A DNA stretch of 64,000 nt from Colletotrichum lupini (GCF_023278565.1 NC_064675.1:7440001-7504000); one strand, 5' to 3'. Shown: positions 21,338 through 33,563, counted from the first letter of the stretch. Notes: generated by a model not told the origin, from the sequence alone. Translations and numbers: made by a program.

Positions 21338-23984
21338 AGGCATATTCAGCTGCATAGGCATTAGACTGTGTAGTTTCTAATGAGGATCGGATCTGGGTGG
21401 TGAACCAAAAGGAATTCGTCTACGGGAGCAGGAGAAAAGTACAGGATTGAGTCAGCAGCTGCACACAATGACAAATTTAGGCTTTACCGAGATGATTATG
21501 TTCTGGCTGACTACCTATTACTGGAATTGAGCTCTCCTTCAGGCCCAGCCGAGTTTGAAGTACCCCGAAATTGCATTCTAAAGGTGTCAAACTCAGATCC
21601 CATTTTCCAACCATTCTGGAAATCAATGGCGCCAAACCACAGAGTTCTTGGCGTATGGAAAAGCTTCAATATGTAGATCTGGATAATGTCTTGGCCATAC
21701 AGGATTATGCAGGTGCAAGGAGACAACCGCAAGGCACAGTCGCTCATCTGTGCCACGGTTATAAGGATAAAGCCCGAGGATCCATGTCGAATGTAGCCGC
21801 GGTTGTTGTCTTGCCCGTCAAGCTAGTCGCTGTGAAACGCTTACGGAGGCAGTGCCTAGGCTAATGGTAAATCTCCGAGTCTTTCTTTAGACAGGCGGAA
21901 CGTCACTGAAGATCGTTAGAGACATCGGAATCGGGTTAATCTCCTAGCTCAGCATTGCGTCTCCGTATTATCGTAGCTTATCGACGTGTTGTATTGACTT
22001 CTTGTAAGAACTTCGGCTGGTAGTTTCTCCGACTACTGGTTGGTACTGTAGGGGCAGTCACTTACTCACAGTCGATATTGAATACGATTCGCTAGATGAG
22101 TGGCATTTGAACTATATCAAATCCACAATTGAGGGCTTCGGATCTAGCTTTTACAGGACATGACAGTGTTGACATGAATACTCCTTCGTGGCGTGATGTG
22201 GCAAGTATTCAACCAGACTAGCATGTTCAAGGCGGCATGCCGCTCACATGCGACTCTATTACATGTGCAAACAATCACCGGTGGGATCGTATTTGTTTTA
22301 TGGTGACGAGTCAGCTGGACATCTGCAAGACTCAAGGGGCTACCCGCAGACAGAAATTTTCTGACGCAAGGTTTCACACGCGAGTGTGTTTCCGCCGGTG
22401 GCACGCGCCGTTGCAAGGAAGTGCTGTGGAACGGCTCAACCTAGCCTATTCAGACACAATCAGCGACCAGTCTCTAATGATTAGCGGTCAGTCAATGCAT
22501 AAGAGTGTCAAGTTCGACATGGGCCTCTAGTTCACCCAACCATTCAAACAGTCTTTCTCGATGCGCGCGAAATCACTCTGAAATTCATTCTACCAAGAGC
22601 TGTCAATGTCAGATCTTCATTGCAAGCTGCTCTACTTCGGAGATTCAATGAGTGTTGTTTGACTCCGTTGACTCGGATCGGTGTAGGAGTAGGTTTGGGT
22701 CCCAGCTTCGATTCAACGTCGCCCGGTCCAATCAGCATCCACGTCGGGGAAGCGGTCTTGAGGCTGGAATGGCAAATCCTCGTATGCGACGTTCTCCGGG
22801 CGAGTAGATGGTGTATGCCGTTACGGTTGTAGAATGGGATCTCTTGGAAGTCCTGGGCGCAGCCTTGGTATCCCGATCGCTGGCCGGGCCAATTGTCTTG
22901 GGAAACGCCCGGTCCTTGGCCATCGGCAAGCAGACATCTTGGCGACCATGGTAGGTATTCATGTGCAGACTATGGCTCTTCTAAGTAATTTACTGATATT
23001 TCTTGTCGGAGCTGCGAATGGTAAAACGGCCTTGCAGCTGCTAGCCTGTGGCAGGTTGCGGATCGCATCCTCGGTAGACAACCCCTCGTGCCCCAACATC
23101 AAACATCAGCTTCATCTATCTTTACTTCGCAACACCATGGGCAACAGAGAAGAGATTGCAGCGCTCTCATAGAAAGAAGCTGCTTCTTGACAAAGCCAGG
23201 GCCGCATCCAGCCCAGTTGCCAAGACTCTATATGGTTTCGGGGAGCCCTCGTTGTTGGAGGTCTTGGGACTTGGACCGTTTCACCTCCGCTCAGACGCAC
23301 TTCTCCACCACATCCCGCGTAACCACCATCATCACCATACCATCGATGGAAACCACATGGCCCCCCTGGATCAACTCGCGGCTCTGCTGCCCTTCTCCTC
23401 GAATCCCAAGCGGAAACCCCCCTCCTCAAGGTCCGTGTGCCTGTTAGTCCCTGGAGCTTAGAACGCCCAAGAACCTATCATCTCTTGTCCAAGGCACCTG
23501 GAAGAGCTTCTATTTTTGACAGAGCCGCTTGGCCTTGGCAGCGGCAGGTCTTGACACGCATGACGGCGCCGCAACCCCGAATGGCATGGTCTCCGCGCCT
23601 CTCTTGTCCCATCCTCCACCTTCCAACCTCTCACCTTTGACACTCTCTCACTGGTTGTGGTTCTGGATCTGGTCGTGGTTCTCCATGCCAGGTATTTGAA
23701 CCTCTTCTTGGCGCTCCGTGGGGATTTCATTCATTACGCTCTCTCCTCCCACCTTGCCTTGCCACTCGTTGACGCGTGTGCTATTACCTGATTTCCGTCA
23801 TCTCTCTTTATTTCCTCCTCACTTCAGCTGTGCTGTTTGTTCTGCTTCTTCGATTCTCCTCCACCAAAGGAATCCCCTTCTTTTTCAGTACTACCTAATA
23901 ATTCCTCTTGAGGAGAGAGACATCTACCGGCTGCGCCGACACACGATACCCAATCTTTTCAATTCAACTTTCCAATTTTTCGCC
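21338..23984. other. Long gene-poor stretch
   Basis: About 2.6 kb with only short overlapping frames. The minus-strand frame at 21511-21756 includes L-W-F-G-A-I-D-F-Q-N-G-W-K-M-G and could be a gene fragment, but I cannot assign it. The last 300 bp are pyrimidine-rich and look like the leader of the secreted-protein gene at 23985. Confidence 0.4.
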
Positions 23985-24443
23985 ATGCAGATCACCAGCA
24001 CCCTCATGACCCTCGCCATCCTGGCCGTAGGGATCAACGCCGCCCCCGCACCCCTGAACATCAACCTCGGCGCATACTCCCCTGCGTTGGTAGTCGGTGA
24101 TGGTGCGCTCACATTCGGAGGCGAGGCGGAGGCTGGAAAGGGTAAGGGAGGCGCCGCCGCAGGCGAAGGCGCAGCAGCCGCTGCCGCTGCCGCTGCCGGC
24201 GTTGGCGCCCCCGGAGCCGCTCAACAAGGCATCGTTGCAGGCCGAGATATTACAAAGAGGGTGGAGAAGCGCCAGAGCGGCTTCGATCGTGCCCTCACGT
24301 TTGCCGAGGCCGCGCTTACAAAGGGTCCCAAGATCCAACTCGGAAACGGCGAGGGCGGTGCCGGCGTCGGTATCATCGTTGACAACAACCCTACCGCTGC
24401 TGCTCAACCGAACCGTGCCGGTAAAGCTGAGAGGAGGAGATAA
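23985..24443 (+). CDS. Small secreted Ala/Gly-rich protein with dibasic processing sites
   Basis: A single exon encodes 152 residues. An N-terminal signal peptide (M-Q-I-T-S-T-L-M-T-L-A-I-L-A-V-G-I-N-A-A) is followed by a short domain, an Ala/Gly-rich linker, then I-T-K-R-V-E-K-R-Q-S. The two KR pairs are typical substrates of the Kex2 protease, which would release a C-terminal peptide of about 55 residues that itself ends in E-R-R-R. The two flanking parts share a loose pattern rich in L-G/G-x-G and V-V/I-I-V (N-L-G-A-Y-S-P-A-L-V-V and Q-L-G-N-G-E-G...I-I-V). I do not recognise a family. A cysteine-free processed secreted peptide is the cautious description. Confidence 0.72.
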   Translation: MQITSTLMTLAILAVGINAAPAPLNINLGAYSPALVVGDGALTFGGEAEAGKGKGGAAAGEGAAAAAAAAAGVGAPGAAQQGIVAGRDITKRVEKRQSGFDRALTFAEAALTKGPKIQLGNGEGGAGVGIIVDNNPTAAAQPNRAGKAERRR

Positions 24444-25982
24444 GGTGGAACAATTGTTCGTTTTGCTTTCCGCGAGGGGAGGAGAGCCGTTGCGTAATCT
24501 TGCTAAAGTCCGATCGAAGTAAAAGTAAGTTTGATGATATCCCTCTGATGAAATGAAACAGAACGAATAGCTGACTCAGCCCTCTTTCAGATACTGCCAT
24601 TGATACTCTGTCAGAGAAGTTGGAGTTCGCTCGCCTGGCCCCCGTTGATCGAACGCAATTCTGTTCTTCAGTCTTTGAATGAATTTCTGCGGACTTATAA
24701 AACCGGCAATCCGCGCGCGCGCGCACGCGCTTCTTGGCACTTTGGCATGATGATTTTCTCACTTATTCTCGTTCGTGTACTTTTGGGGGCATGTAATATT
24801 CCAGGCGTGGTGTAACTTTGGGGGACATAAAAGAGATTTAAAATGACGCCTTGAGTTCGCGGGTGCAAAGGATAGATCGAGCACGATCAAGGACGTGACG
24901 ACACCTGGAAATAGTAGCGATGAGGTCCGGCATCGTGTCACCCGTTGAGGTAGCAATTAACTTCGTCGGGATTTGTTCTGATAACTGCCGTGTCCTTCCG
25001 GTCTTATCTTTGTGAGATTGATGACGAACTCTCATCCAGGTTGGCCGATGCAATGACCGCGTTAGTGTCTGCATAGGTTGATGTTAGTCAAGGTTGGTTG
25101 GGGGCCAAATTCGCACACGCGAAGTAGGTCCGGCAACTAAGATGCCGCCGTTGTTGATATACACCGTGTCTCACTGGAACTAAGCACATGAGCACTCCAG
25201 TCAAGGGTCTCACTCACACAGATCCAACTCGACGGGCCGGCCCCCGTGTGGGTGTGTATACGATGTCTGACTGTGCGGTACTTGCTAATGGCTGTCCGCA
25301 ACTCAATGACATTGGTTCGGTTGATCAAAACTCCTGCACCTTGGCCCGACCAATTCAGCTTATTGGTGGATCTGGCCTCTCATCCCCATTTATCGCAAGT
25401 GTTGATGGGCAGAATCATGTGCGCGTTTTGCATGTTCATGGCACCACGCTGTCGGTCCTCACTGGCCAGCCTCAATGCCTTGCAGCCTGCCTGCAGGTCT
25501 TTGGATGTGTCAGGCGCAGCCGTACTATATCAACAAGTCTGGGCAGAGAGGTGTCAAAACAAGGTTAGTCGCGTCTTGAGTGTCTTATCCGATGTGTCTG
25601 GGGGGGCGTGGTGTTGCCTGTGGCGCTGCAGCTCGTTCGTAGGAATTGCGTCTATGCCTAGTCTTGGCCTTGCGATGAAAGTATGCGGTGGATGCTACTT
25701 GGCACCCGTGAGAAGTTGTAAGATGGTAAGCAACTTTCTCTGCGAACCACAGCCTGCTTCTAGATTCCTGGATAAGAATGACACGTCTTGCACTTTCTTT
25801 CCTTTTCCTTTCGTACTGTGGCTTCTTCGGTCTTTTGACACTCACTCATGTGGTTCATTGTTTACCACGCTATCTAAGTTACTTGACGGTACCATTTTGT
25901 CTTAGCCAGTGAGGCCTTCTCTTCTTGGCTGGATATAACGAATAAGACGCTTACCAACTAACCTGATGAGATCCTGTCAGCA
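24444..25982. other. Intergenic region
   Basis: About 1.5 kb, with an alternating CG/CA tract at 24711-24730. Open frames here (for example 25246-25905) lack domain features and look fortuitous. Confidence 0.4.
24711..24730. repeat. Alternating purine-pyrimidine (CG)n tract
   Basis: Nineteen consecutive bases alternate C/G with one A, a sequence type able to form left-handed DNA. It lies about 270 bp downstream of the secreted-protein stop codon. Confidence 0.7.
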
Positions 25983-26600
25983 ATGCATACCTCTCCCACT
26001 CCGATTTCGCTGCAACCCCGCGAAACCCCTCTTCCCGTCGCTGCCCGACAGGAAGAGACAGGCTTTCATGTCATAACTCAGACGATCTATCGACCAAGTT
26101 CAACTTTCGTCACATACGTTACACTAGGGAGCGGGCCACCGACATCATACTCCGATGGCAACCCGGCCGACCCGCCCCCAGCCGCTGCTCCGACCACGGA
26201 CCCACCACCTCCGGACCGATCAAGCGGATCCCTATCAAGCGCACAGATAGGAGGAATCCTGGGTGGCATCGTGGCCTTCGTCGCCATTGTTCTCATCGCT
26301 TGGTTCTGCATTTCTCAGAACAAGAGAAGACCAGGACCGCCACCGGACTGGGACTCCTTGTATTATGATTCTTCCTCCGAAAGCGGGGTGACCGGGTCCC
26401 GTGGGCCGAGGACACCAAGAATACCTCCGCGGGTCTACCCGACCCGGGGCCGACCAATGCAATACGTTCCAATGCCACAACCACAACCACCCGAACCTTT
26501 CCACATTAATCGTTACGACGCATGGAAAGTCAAGACCAATGGACCAGCTCGCCGTCAGCAACCCCCGCCGCCTCAGCACTATCGGACACGGGTTTTTTGA
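25983..26600 (+). CDS. Single-pass membrane protein with Pro-rich ectodomain and cytoplasmic tail
   Basis: A 205-residue single exon. The first 75 residues are Pro/Thr/Ser-rich without a clear N-terminal signal peptide. One transmembrane helix (I-G-G-I-L-G-G-I-V-A-F-V-A-I-V-L-I-A-W-F, about residues 88-107) is followed by a basic stop-transfer (N-K-R-R) and a Pro/Tyr/Gln-rich tail. The layout resembles fungal Mid2-like or wall-stress-sensor-type proteins, but no cysteine-rich domain is present. Topology and function are inferred from layout only. Confidence 0.65.
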   Translation: MHTSPTPISLQPRETPLPVAARQEETGFHVITQTIYRPSSTFVTYVTLGSGPPTSYSDGNPADPPPAAAPTTDPPPPDRSSGSLSSAQIGGILGGIVAFVAIVLIAWFCISQNKRRPGPPPDWDSLYYDSSSESGVTGSRGPRTPRIPPRVYPTRGRPMQYVPMPQPQPPEPFHINRYDAWKVKTNGPARRQQPPPPQHYRTRVF

Positions 26601-27801
26601 GAAGTTAACTCTGATAAAAGTCTGGTCTCGGACGCGGCCTATCGTCAATATTGCCATGTTGCGGATTCTGAAACATTCCCTTTGTTCTTCCAATATACAC
26701 ACAGCCACGGAGGAGGCTATTGGACGTCTATGGCGCGAGCGGAAGTGCTTCACGAGGACAACATGATGTAGTCAGGTCTTGAGGACAAAAGCAGGACAGC
26801 AGGGATATGATCAAGGACGGCCGGTTGGCTTTGATACATGCAACATTTGATACCCTCCCCCCCTCTCCCACTAGCAGCTGATCACGGTTTTGTGACTTCT
26901 TTAATGGGTCATTTGATTTCGAATCCCCTTAATAAGTCAAGCTTGGCTACCTTCCCATGGTCGAGTTCAGTTTGAAGAGCATTCCCTTATACCTTCTCGA
27001 CGATGAAGCAGCACAACGATCCTGATCGTGAAAATCTCGAGGTTATCATTGTTTGGATGTGCCTCGGAAGCCAGTGACAAAGATTTCAACGAGAGTCAAA
27101 TTCACCATGATCACTATGATCTGTCGCTTGGGGTCTCGAATCGCGCTGCCCTACATCGATGTTCCACCAACAGCCTGAATGGCTCCATTCTTCTGCGAGG
27201 GCCTCTGGACTCCATTGCCTAATCTGCGGGTAGATGCCTTGAGACCAAGCTCCCGTTCCCAGTTTTCTTGAAGATGAGGGTCTTGAGAGCCCAGTGCTTC
27301 AGCAAATATCTGCTACCTGTGTGATCTCATATTATGTCAACGCCAAGACCGGAAATGCGAAGCAAATTGCACCCACCGGCTCGCTAATTGCCTCGCCAAG
27401 TTGTCTCTGATAATTTCTCCGCATCCCTCTTTACCCCGCGCTCACAAATGGGTACAGTATGCGGAGAAGCGCAAGAAGGATTCAGCCGCAAGGGGTTCGT
27501 CAGGTTGAAGGGAACGCTCTTTTGGGAAGAATCAACGTGTTTTCTCGCACCCCAGTCCGCGAAATCTTCTACCGACCGGCCGAGGGACCTTACATGAACC
27601 CCACAAATCTTCCACGTATTGTTGCATTCAATCTGGGGATCATGATGATATGATCCGCCGCCGGTGACATTTCATTAAACTTAAGCTCTTAGGATTTTGG
27701 GTATTTGAGTACGAATGGCTCAGGGACTAGGACTCAAGTAGTGGCGCTTTCACGTCCCTAACACCACTCTGTCATTCCCGTGTGCGTGCAAGTTTGTCAA
27801 G
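26601..27801. other. Intergenic region
   Basis: About 1.2 kb between the membrane protein and the exopolygalacturonase gene. It contains pyrimidine tracts near 26855-26870 and no convincing gene. Confidence 0.45.
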
Positions 27802-29557
27802 ATGCGGACCACCTCTTTGGCTCTATGGGCCGTCGCCCCTGGCCTGATGTCGATTGTTTCCGCCCAAGATGAGCTTCCCAAGCGCCCTAAGATCGAGCCC
27901 GCTCCGTTCAACACCGGAAAGGCCATGCCATTTTCGCCTCCCAGAGACAAAGACCGCTATTGCTACGTTAAGCCGAGCTGCACCGAGGGCAAAGACGACG
28001 CGCCGAAGATCTTCAAAGCCTTCAAGGAATGCAACGACGGCGGCACGGTGGTGTTCGACAAGACCTACCTCATTAGCTCGCCGTTGGATCTCACCTTCTT
28101 GAAGCACATTGACGTAGTAATTACCGGCGACATCCAGTTCAATGATGACCCTCTCTACTGGGCCGACAACAGTTTCAAGTTCGCTTTCCAGAATCAGTCA
28201 GTCTTTTGGAAGTTTGGCGGCGAGGATATCAACATCTATGGTGATCTTGGGAACGATAAGTCTGTCATTGATGGTCGCGGTCAGGCATACTGGGAGGCCA
28301 TTCAGACCAACAGTAGTGTAAGAACGCCAGGTCATGCTACTTTTCGAGTGTGCTAAACAGGACATTATAGCTCTTGAGGCCCATGTTGTTCTCTTTCGAC
28401 GGAGCGAAGGGGGCGACAATGTCACACCTTCGGATGCGCAACCCTCCCAACGTGAGTTGTGACCACCACATCCAGATTGTTACAGGCTAACGAGACCAGT
28501 GGTTCAACCTGATTGCGAACAGCACCGATGTCATTATCAGTGATATGGATCTTAAAGCCCAGGTAGGTCGCTCCACTGATTTACCCCCATCTCAGGGCGG
28601 CGCAAATGCTGACACAATAATTGGGACAGAGTCAAAATGGTGTCAAGATCGCCAACTCGGATGGTTGGGATACTTATCGGTCCGATCGCATTGTGATTCA
28701 GAACTCAGTGATTATCAACACAGACGGTGAGTTTGGCCACGGATGATCTGGTTGCTTGCAGCCTAATTATCGAAACTCTCGTCAAGGTTTCGTGAACTAA
28801 TCTCGATGGCTTATGCAGACTGTGTGTCATTCAAACCAAACAGCACCAATGTTGTCGTCCAGAACCTGGATTGCACTGGCTCACACGGCATGAGCGTTGG
28901 CTCCCTGGGCCAGTACAAGGGCGAGACCGACATCGTCGAGAACCTCTACATCTACAACACAACCATGGCCAACGCCAGCGATGCCGCTCGGATCAAGGTC
29001 TGGCCAGGTATTGAGACTGCTTTCCAGACACTTCTGAACGGTGGCGGTGGTCTCGGGCGTGTCAGAAACGTCACGTATGACCTCTTCAAGAATACCAACA
29101 ATGATCGGGCTATTACGATCACGCAATGTTACGGCCAAAAGAACCAAACACTCTGCGAAGAGTTCCCGGTAGGTCCCTTCGTTCTCTCTGAGCTCTTTGT
29201 ACAATTGAGTGCTGATAATGGTGATTCTAGGCCAACCTTACAATTTCTGACATCACTCTGAAGAACATCTACGGCACGGTTTCAACCAAGCTAGACCCGC
29301 AAGCCGGAAGCCTTGTTTGTAGTGCCGCAGACGTAAGCTTCCCATCCATCGCTATGAAAGAGCATTGATTCTCCGGACACATCACTGACATTAGTTTTAC
29401 GATATAGCGTTGCAGCAACATCCGCGCCGAGAACGTTACAGTCACGGTGCCAAGCGGGAAGCCACCTGTGTACGAATGCAAAAACCTGGACAAGAACTTG
29501 CTCCAGATCAACTGCACGTCCGGAACAGATGGAGATCGTGATACCACCAATGGATAG
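27802..29557 (+). CDS. Secreted GH28 exopolygalacturonase
   Basis: Seven exons join in phase: 27802-28317, 28371-28451, 28500-28562, 28630-28726, 28819-29168, 29231-29332 and 29408-29557 (about 452 residues). A signal peptide ends near I-V-S-A-Q. All four GH28 signatures are present: N-S-D-G-W-D (first catalytic Asp), N-T-D-D-C-V-S-F (acid pair, spanning intron 4), G-S-H-G-M-S-V-G (catalytic His) and R-I-K-V-W (substrate Arg/Lys). Such enzymes hydrolyse galacturonic acid units from pectin ends in the plant cell wall. Several N-x-S/T sites agree with secretion. The Q-Y-K-G after S-V-G-S-L-G is typical of exo-acting members. Confidence 0.93.
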
Positions 29558-29730
29558 ATGAAGTAGACTCTATTCAGAATTACTACAGCTGCGGGTTGAG
29601 CTTGTGACAACCCCTCACATTCTTGACCACAACTTATCCAAGTCGTATTTCATCGATCAGATCATTCAAAATCAACAACGCTCTATCTTCTAGAAAGTAT
29701 GGTGTAACACCAAGTTGATGTCAGCAAATC

Positions 29731-30996
29731 TCACCAAGTATAGTTAGCGGCATCGTAATCTCTGTCCCCAGCCTGAGTCTCATCGCCATGCCAGCGGCCA
29801 TCAAAGCCCTCGTAACTCATGCCGTCCTCGCCGCGGTCCTCGCCACCATCTAAGCGATTGCCATAGCCTGGGTTGATGTCGAACTCTTCTTCCGCGTCCA
29901 CTCCAGCGCGATTCCACCAGTGAGTTTCATCCAACTCTGTCTCAATCTTAGCGATACTTGCCTGTACTCTGTGAGCCACATCCTCCTTCAGAAAATACAG
30001 CCATGATTCCATCTCGGCGAAAATCTCTTTGTGAATCATGCCGGAGACGTCGATCGGTCTCATTCCGTCACCCAAGCTCAACTTTGCTTTGGTTTCAAAC
30101 TCATCCCTTACATGACGGTACCAATCTATCATATGTCGGGGAGCGCCGCCGCGGGGAAATGGCTCGGCAATATGCTCACCTTGGAGGATTCGACTTCCGA
30201 AATCAGTCTCGGCCTGACAATCGTTGCAAATGGTCTGCTCCATTGGCTGCTCGCTGTAGGTTTTGGTCTTCAGATTCGGGACGTAAGAATCGCGACAAAG
30301 GATCGAGAACATAAAGGCTTCCTTGCATTCGGAGCATTGGAGCAACCTTCTGCACACTGGGCAGTCCTTTGGCTGATCGCTTTTTGCCCGCGATCTGAAC
30401 CACGATTTGAGGCATTCTTCCCCAATCATATGGCCACAAGCAAGGATGACGGGCAATTCCCATCAAACTTTCCATGACGTACTTTCGTCTGCGCAATCCT
30501 CATGACAGATGGAACAGGGAACGCAACATTTGATGCTCGGGTCATGAAGTGATCTGGCATAGACGTCGCGAATATCTGGCCAGTAAGACGATGTGACAGT
30601 TTCCAGCTTTCTTGGGCGACAGCTGTTTCGGTAGTACATATGGCAACCGGTCGCAGATTCCCATGGGCTTTGTATAAACGTTGGCGACTGAACGTAGCTG
30701 CACCTACGTCTCTTAACACTTTCATCGTCAGTTCCATCTTCAGATCGTGAGGAGCGTTTGGTACATGTTGAATTTGTCGTCAGAGCTGGCGTCTCTCCAG
30801 ATTCGCTTGCCCGTGATCCACTTCCAGAAGCAGACCGGTCAGCAATGTAAGCGGTACCAGAACTAGTCTCTTGAATTTGCTTAATCTCAGGGGGATTGGG
30901 GACCTCTTCTTCGAGTGAGCTTATGTCCTCCAAATTTCCGGACACATCCCTCATCCAGCAAAGAATGTCAGCCGGGTCGTGAGTAGGCGAGGCCAT
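29731..30996 (-). pseudogene. RING-finger protein gene interrupted by an in-frame TGA (paralogue of 20288)
   Basis: One minus-strand frame of 422 codons, from the ATG at 30996 (the frame upstream opens only with GTG) to 29731, is continuous except for TGA at 30465-30463. The stop lies inside the RING: C-S-I-C-H-E-D-C-A-D-E precedes it, and L-P-V-I-L-A-C-G-H-M-I-G-E-E-C-L-K-S-W with C-P-V-C follows. In C-G-H-M-I-G-E-E-C the fourth zinc-ligand position is Gly, as in a fungal RING variant. A second Cys cluster (I-C-N-D-C) follows. No intron of workable size removes the stop without destroying the RING. The reading TGA TGG could come from a Trp or Arg codon. The C-terminal region is acidic and Gly/Asp-rich. 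Confidence 0.7.
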
Positions 30997-31690
30997 TGTC
31001 GACAAGTGATGTGATAAGTAAGGCACGTGAGCTATATAAATGAGATGCTGAAGAAGAGATCCGATCTTCCAGAGTAGAGATGTATAAAAGTCGTAGTAGT
31101 CAAAAATGTATTCTTGTAAGGAAGATACGCGCTAGAGTTGTATGCCAGGGGCTGAAATCGTATTGGCGATGTCGTCGATGGTCAGGCTGTTGATGACTGT
31201 AGGTGATGCAGACACTCGGTTGCAACGGATTGTTAAATAGTGTGTCTGAAGCCAGAGAGTCATCGATACAATGATTCTAATGTCGTTTACAGCGAAAGAA
31301 GCCTCTGAACAATCATGTTGTAGTCTATCAATGATGCCAATGGCTTGAATATTACCAAAATAGCTGATGAAAGCACCGTTTGTCAACGAACTTGGAAGTC
31401 GAATGGAGTGTAACAAAGCCTTGATTCTTAAGAGGTACAGAAACAAGTAATACAAGGTTATGTGCCTGAACGGGGCCGCAGCAGTGTGTCAAAACAATGG
31501 GGAACAAAGAAGTTCAAAAGACTGGAGATCACAATCGCAGAGCGCTGGAAACAAGTCAACCAAAATTGAGCATTACATCGCTGAAGATAACTTTGCAACT
31601 TTCTCAGCTCACCTCTAACAATTGCTATCAACTGGCGGAAATCTCATTGTTGTTGTGCCTGTCTACTCTATGATTCGACCTAAGCCTCAC
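30997..31690. other. Intergenic region
   Basis: No gene recognised. A 107-codon minus-strand frame at 31132-31455 has no domain. The missing N-terminal catalytic half of the subtilase that follows is not found here. Confidence 0.45.
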
Positions 31691-33563
31691 CAACACATGT
31701 GCTGCAGAATGGTCAGTGCTGGCAAGTCCTCGACACCAACCTTTTCGGAACGAGTGTCAAGTTGGCATTCTACTACAACTTTCAGGATGCTGCCTGGGAG
31801 ATTCCCAACCGAAACGTCTACAACCCCAAGGAGCAGCCCCTTGGATGTAAGTCATTTCCATAACTTGGCGTCCCCCTGTCCTGCAACACGATCATGACAT
31901 ACTAAAATTGCGAATCAGTTGGACTCACCAGTCTAGAGGATGACAAGTGGCTCGTTCAGCAAAATGAACGGGGCCACAAGGTAAGCTTTGAGTTTGTAGC
32001 CAACGGTAGCAAGGCAGTCGGCATTCCCAGCGCCAACTCTGGATCCGTTGCAGGTGCCATTGACTACTTCTCGTCCTAGGGCTTGACAGTTGACAGCCGT
32101 CTTAAGCCTGAGATCTCAGCTCCTGGTAAGCTATCGTCGTCCCGACATCTAGCTGTTCAAACATTTCGTATTTTACCTAATCCCCATATCAGATGGTTCC
32201 TTTCTTCCCACGTATCCGACATCCGAGGGTGGGTAGGCTGTTCTCTATATAACCAGCATGGCCACTCCATATGTACCTAAGTTGCTGATTGGAGACTAGC
32301 TCAACTCGTTCTAACAGAACTTCAACATTGCCGGAGTTGCCGCTCTCTACTTCTCAGCGAACGGAGGCCGCTCCAAAATTTCCAGCAACGCCGGCGACTC
32401 GGCCCACCACCTCATCGCCTCCAGCGGTAAGCCCGTCGCTCATCATGATGGAAGCGGCTCTCTAGCGTAAGTCTCTCTATCTTGGCGTTTCTAGATTCAC
32501 CGAATTTGACGGGTTATTACCCCTATTCCAATGCCAGATGCCGGTATAGTCGACGCCTTTAAGTTCATAACCTACAAGACATCCATCACCCCCGCCGTCA
32601 TCAATTTGAACGACACAGACCACTTCCAGGGCACACACGAGATCAAGATTGATAACAGAGGAAACGAGACAGTGGAGTACAACATTGTTCACGAAGCCGG
32701 CTCCACCATCTCCACTGAGCCCGCTTCCGATCCCGTGGTCGCGTTCCCTCCGATCCCGTACTCCTCGAACAAGGGCGAGGTGGCCATGGTCAAGTTCTCG
32801 GCGACTGCACTTGATGTAGCTCCTGTTACGACTGAAGTTATGACGGTGACTTTCATCGAACCTGCCGGTATTGATGCGAAGCTTTTCTCGATCTATGGCG
32901 GATACATCAATATTATCGGCTCTCACGACGAGTCTCTACGGGTGACATACGCTGGTCTGTAGATGATGCCAGCTCAATGACAGCTCCAAAGGTAACTGAA
33001 TCTCCATAGGTATTAAAGGCAGCGTCTAAGATAGCAAAATTTGGGCCGACGAATGGATTAACCCCTTCATTCAAACCCCTGACTTTGTGCTAATCCAAGA
33101 GAATGATACCTTCAAGATGACTATCGAAGACACCTTTACCATTGACTTTGACATCCTCTGGCCTAGCCGTGAGTTCAGCTTCGATGTATGTACTCCCCGT
33201 CTCCCGAATCAAAACCAAGTACTTCATCTGGAAATAGCTAACCCTTTCAAGCTCGTCGAACCCTCTTGGGAGCCCATAGACTGGCCATACCCCTTTGTTC
33301 TGGGCTAGACCAAATACTTCGGCTCCCTTCAGCATTACAACCTCATCTTGGACGCCTACTTTGATGCCCCCGTTTAACAGTACCCGCGTCTGCCCTCGAG
33401 TACCTGGTGGCCGAGCGGCAACTTCTCGCACGGCGGTGCGATCGAGAGCGGCGAGTACAAGATCCTGTCGAGGGCGCTCCGGACGTATGGTGATTACCAC
33501 AATATTAGCGACTGGCAGATCAGGGTATCGCCCAGGATCATCGTCGACAAGGATAAGGCTTGA
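31691..33563 (+). pseudogene. 5'-truncated, decayed subtilisin-like serine protease (S8)
   Basis: The remnants follow the order of a fungal minor-extracellular-protease-type subtilase. First comes G-A-I-D-Y-F-S-S then TAG (32077) then G-L-T-V-D-S-R-L-K-P-E-I-S-A-P-G. After an intron there is P-T-Y-P-T-S-E-G-G, TAG (32234), then T-S-M-A-T-P-Y-V with the catalytic Ser (the preceding Gly has become Ile), then A-G-V-A-A-L-Y-F. After another intron comes D-A-G-I-V-D-A-F-K and a long Fn3-like domain (32531-32962). The C-terminal part continues to 33563 with further stops at 33026, 33306 and 33375. The Asp and His catalytic regions are absent. The first exon-like segment (about 31691-31850) is not clearly subtilase. 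Intron boundaries remain recognisable, so decay is recent. Confidence 0.82.

Noticed and set aside
25246..25905. 219-codon plus-strand frame
   Set aside because: Cys/Leu/Val-rich composition with no domain and overlapping frames in other phases; not supported as a gene.
30463..30465. TGA as a selenocysteine codon
   Set aside because: Filamentous ascomycetes lack selenocysteine incorporation, and no catalytic selenoprotein family is involved.
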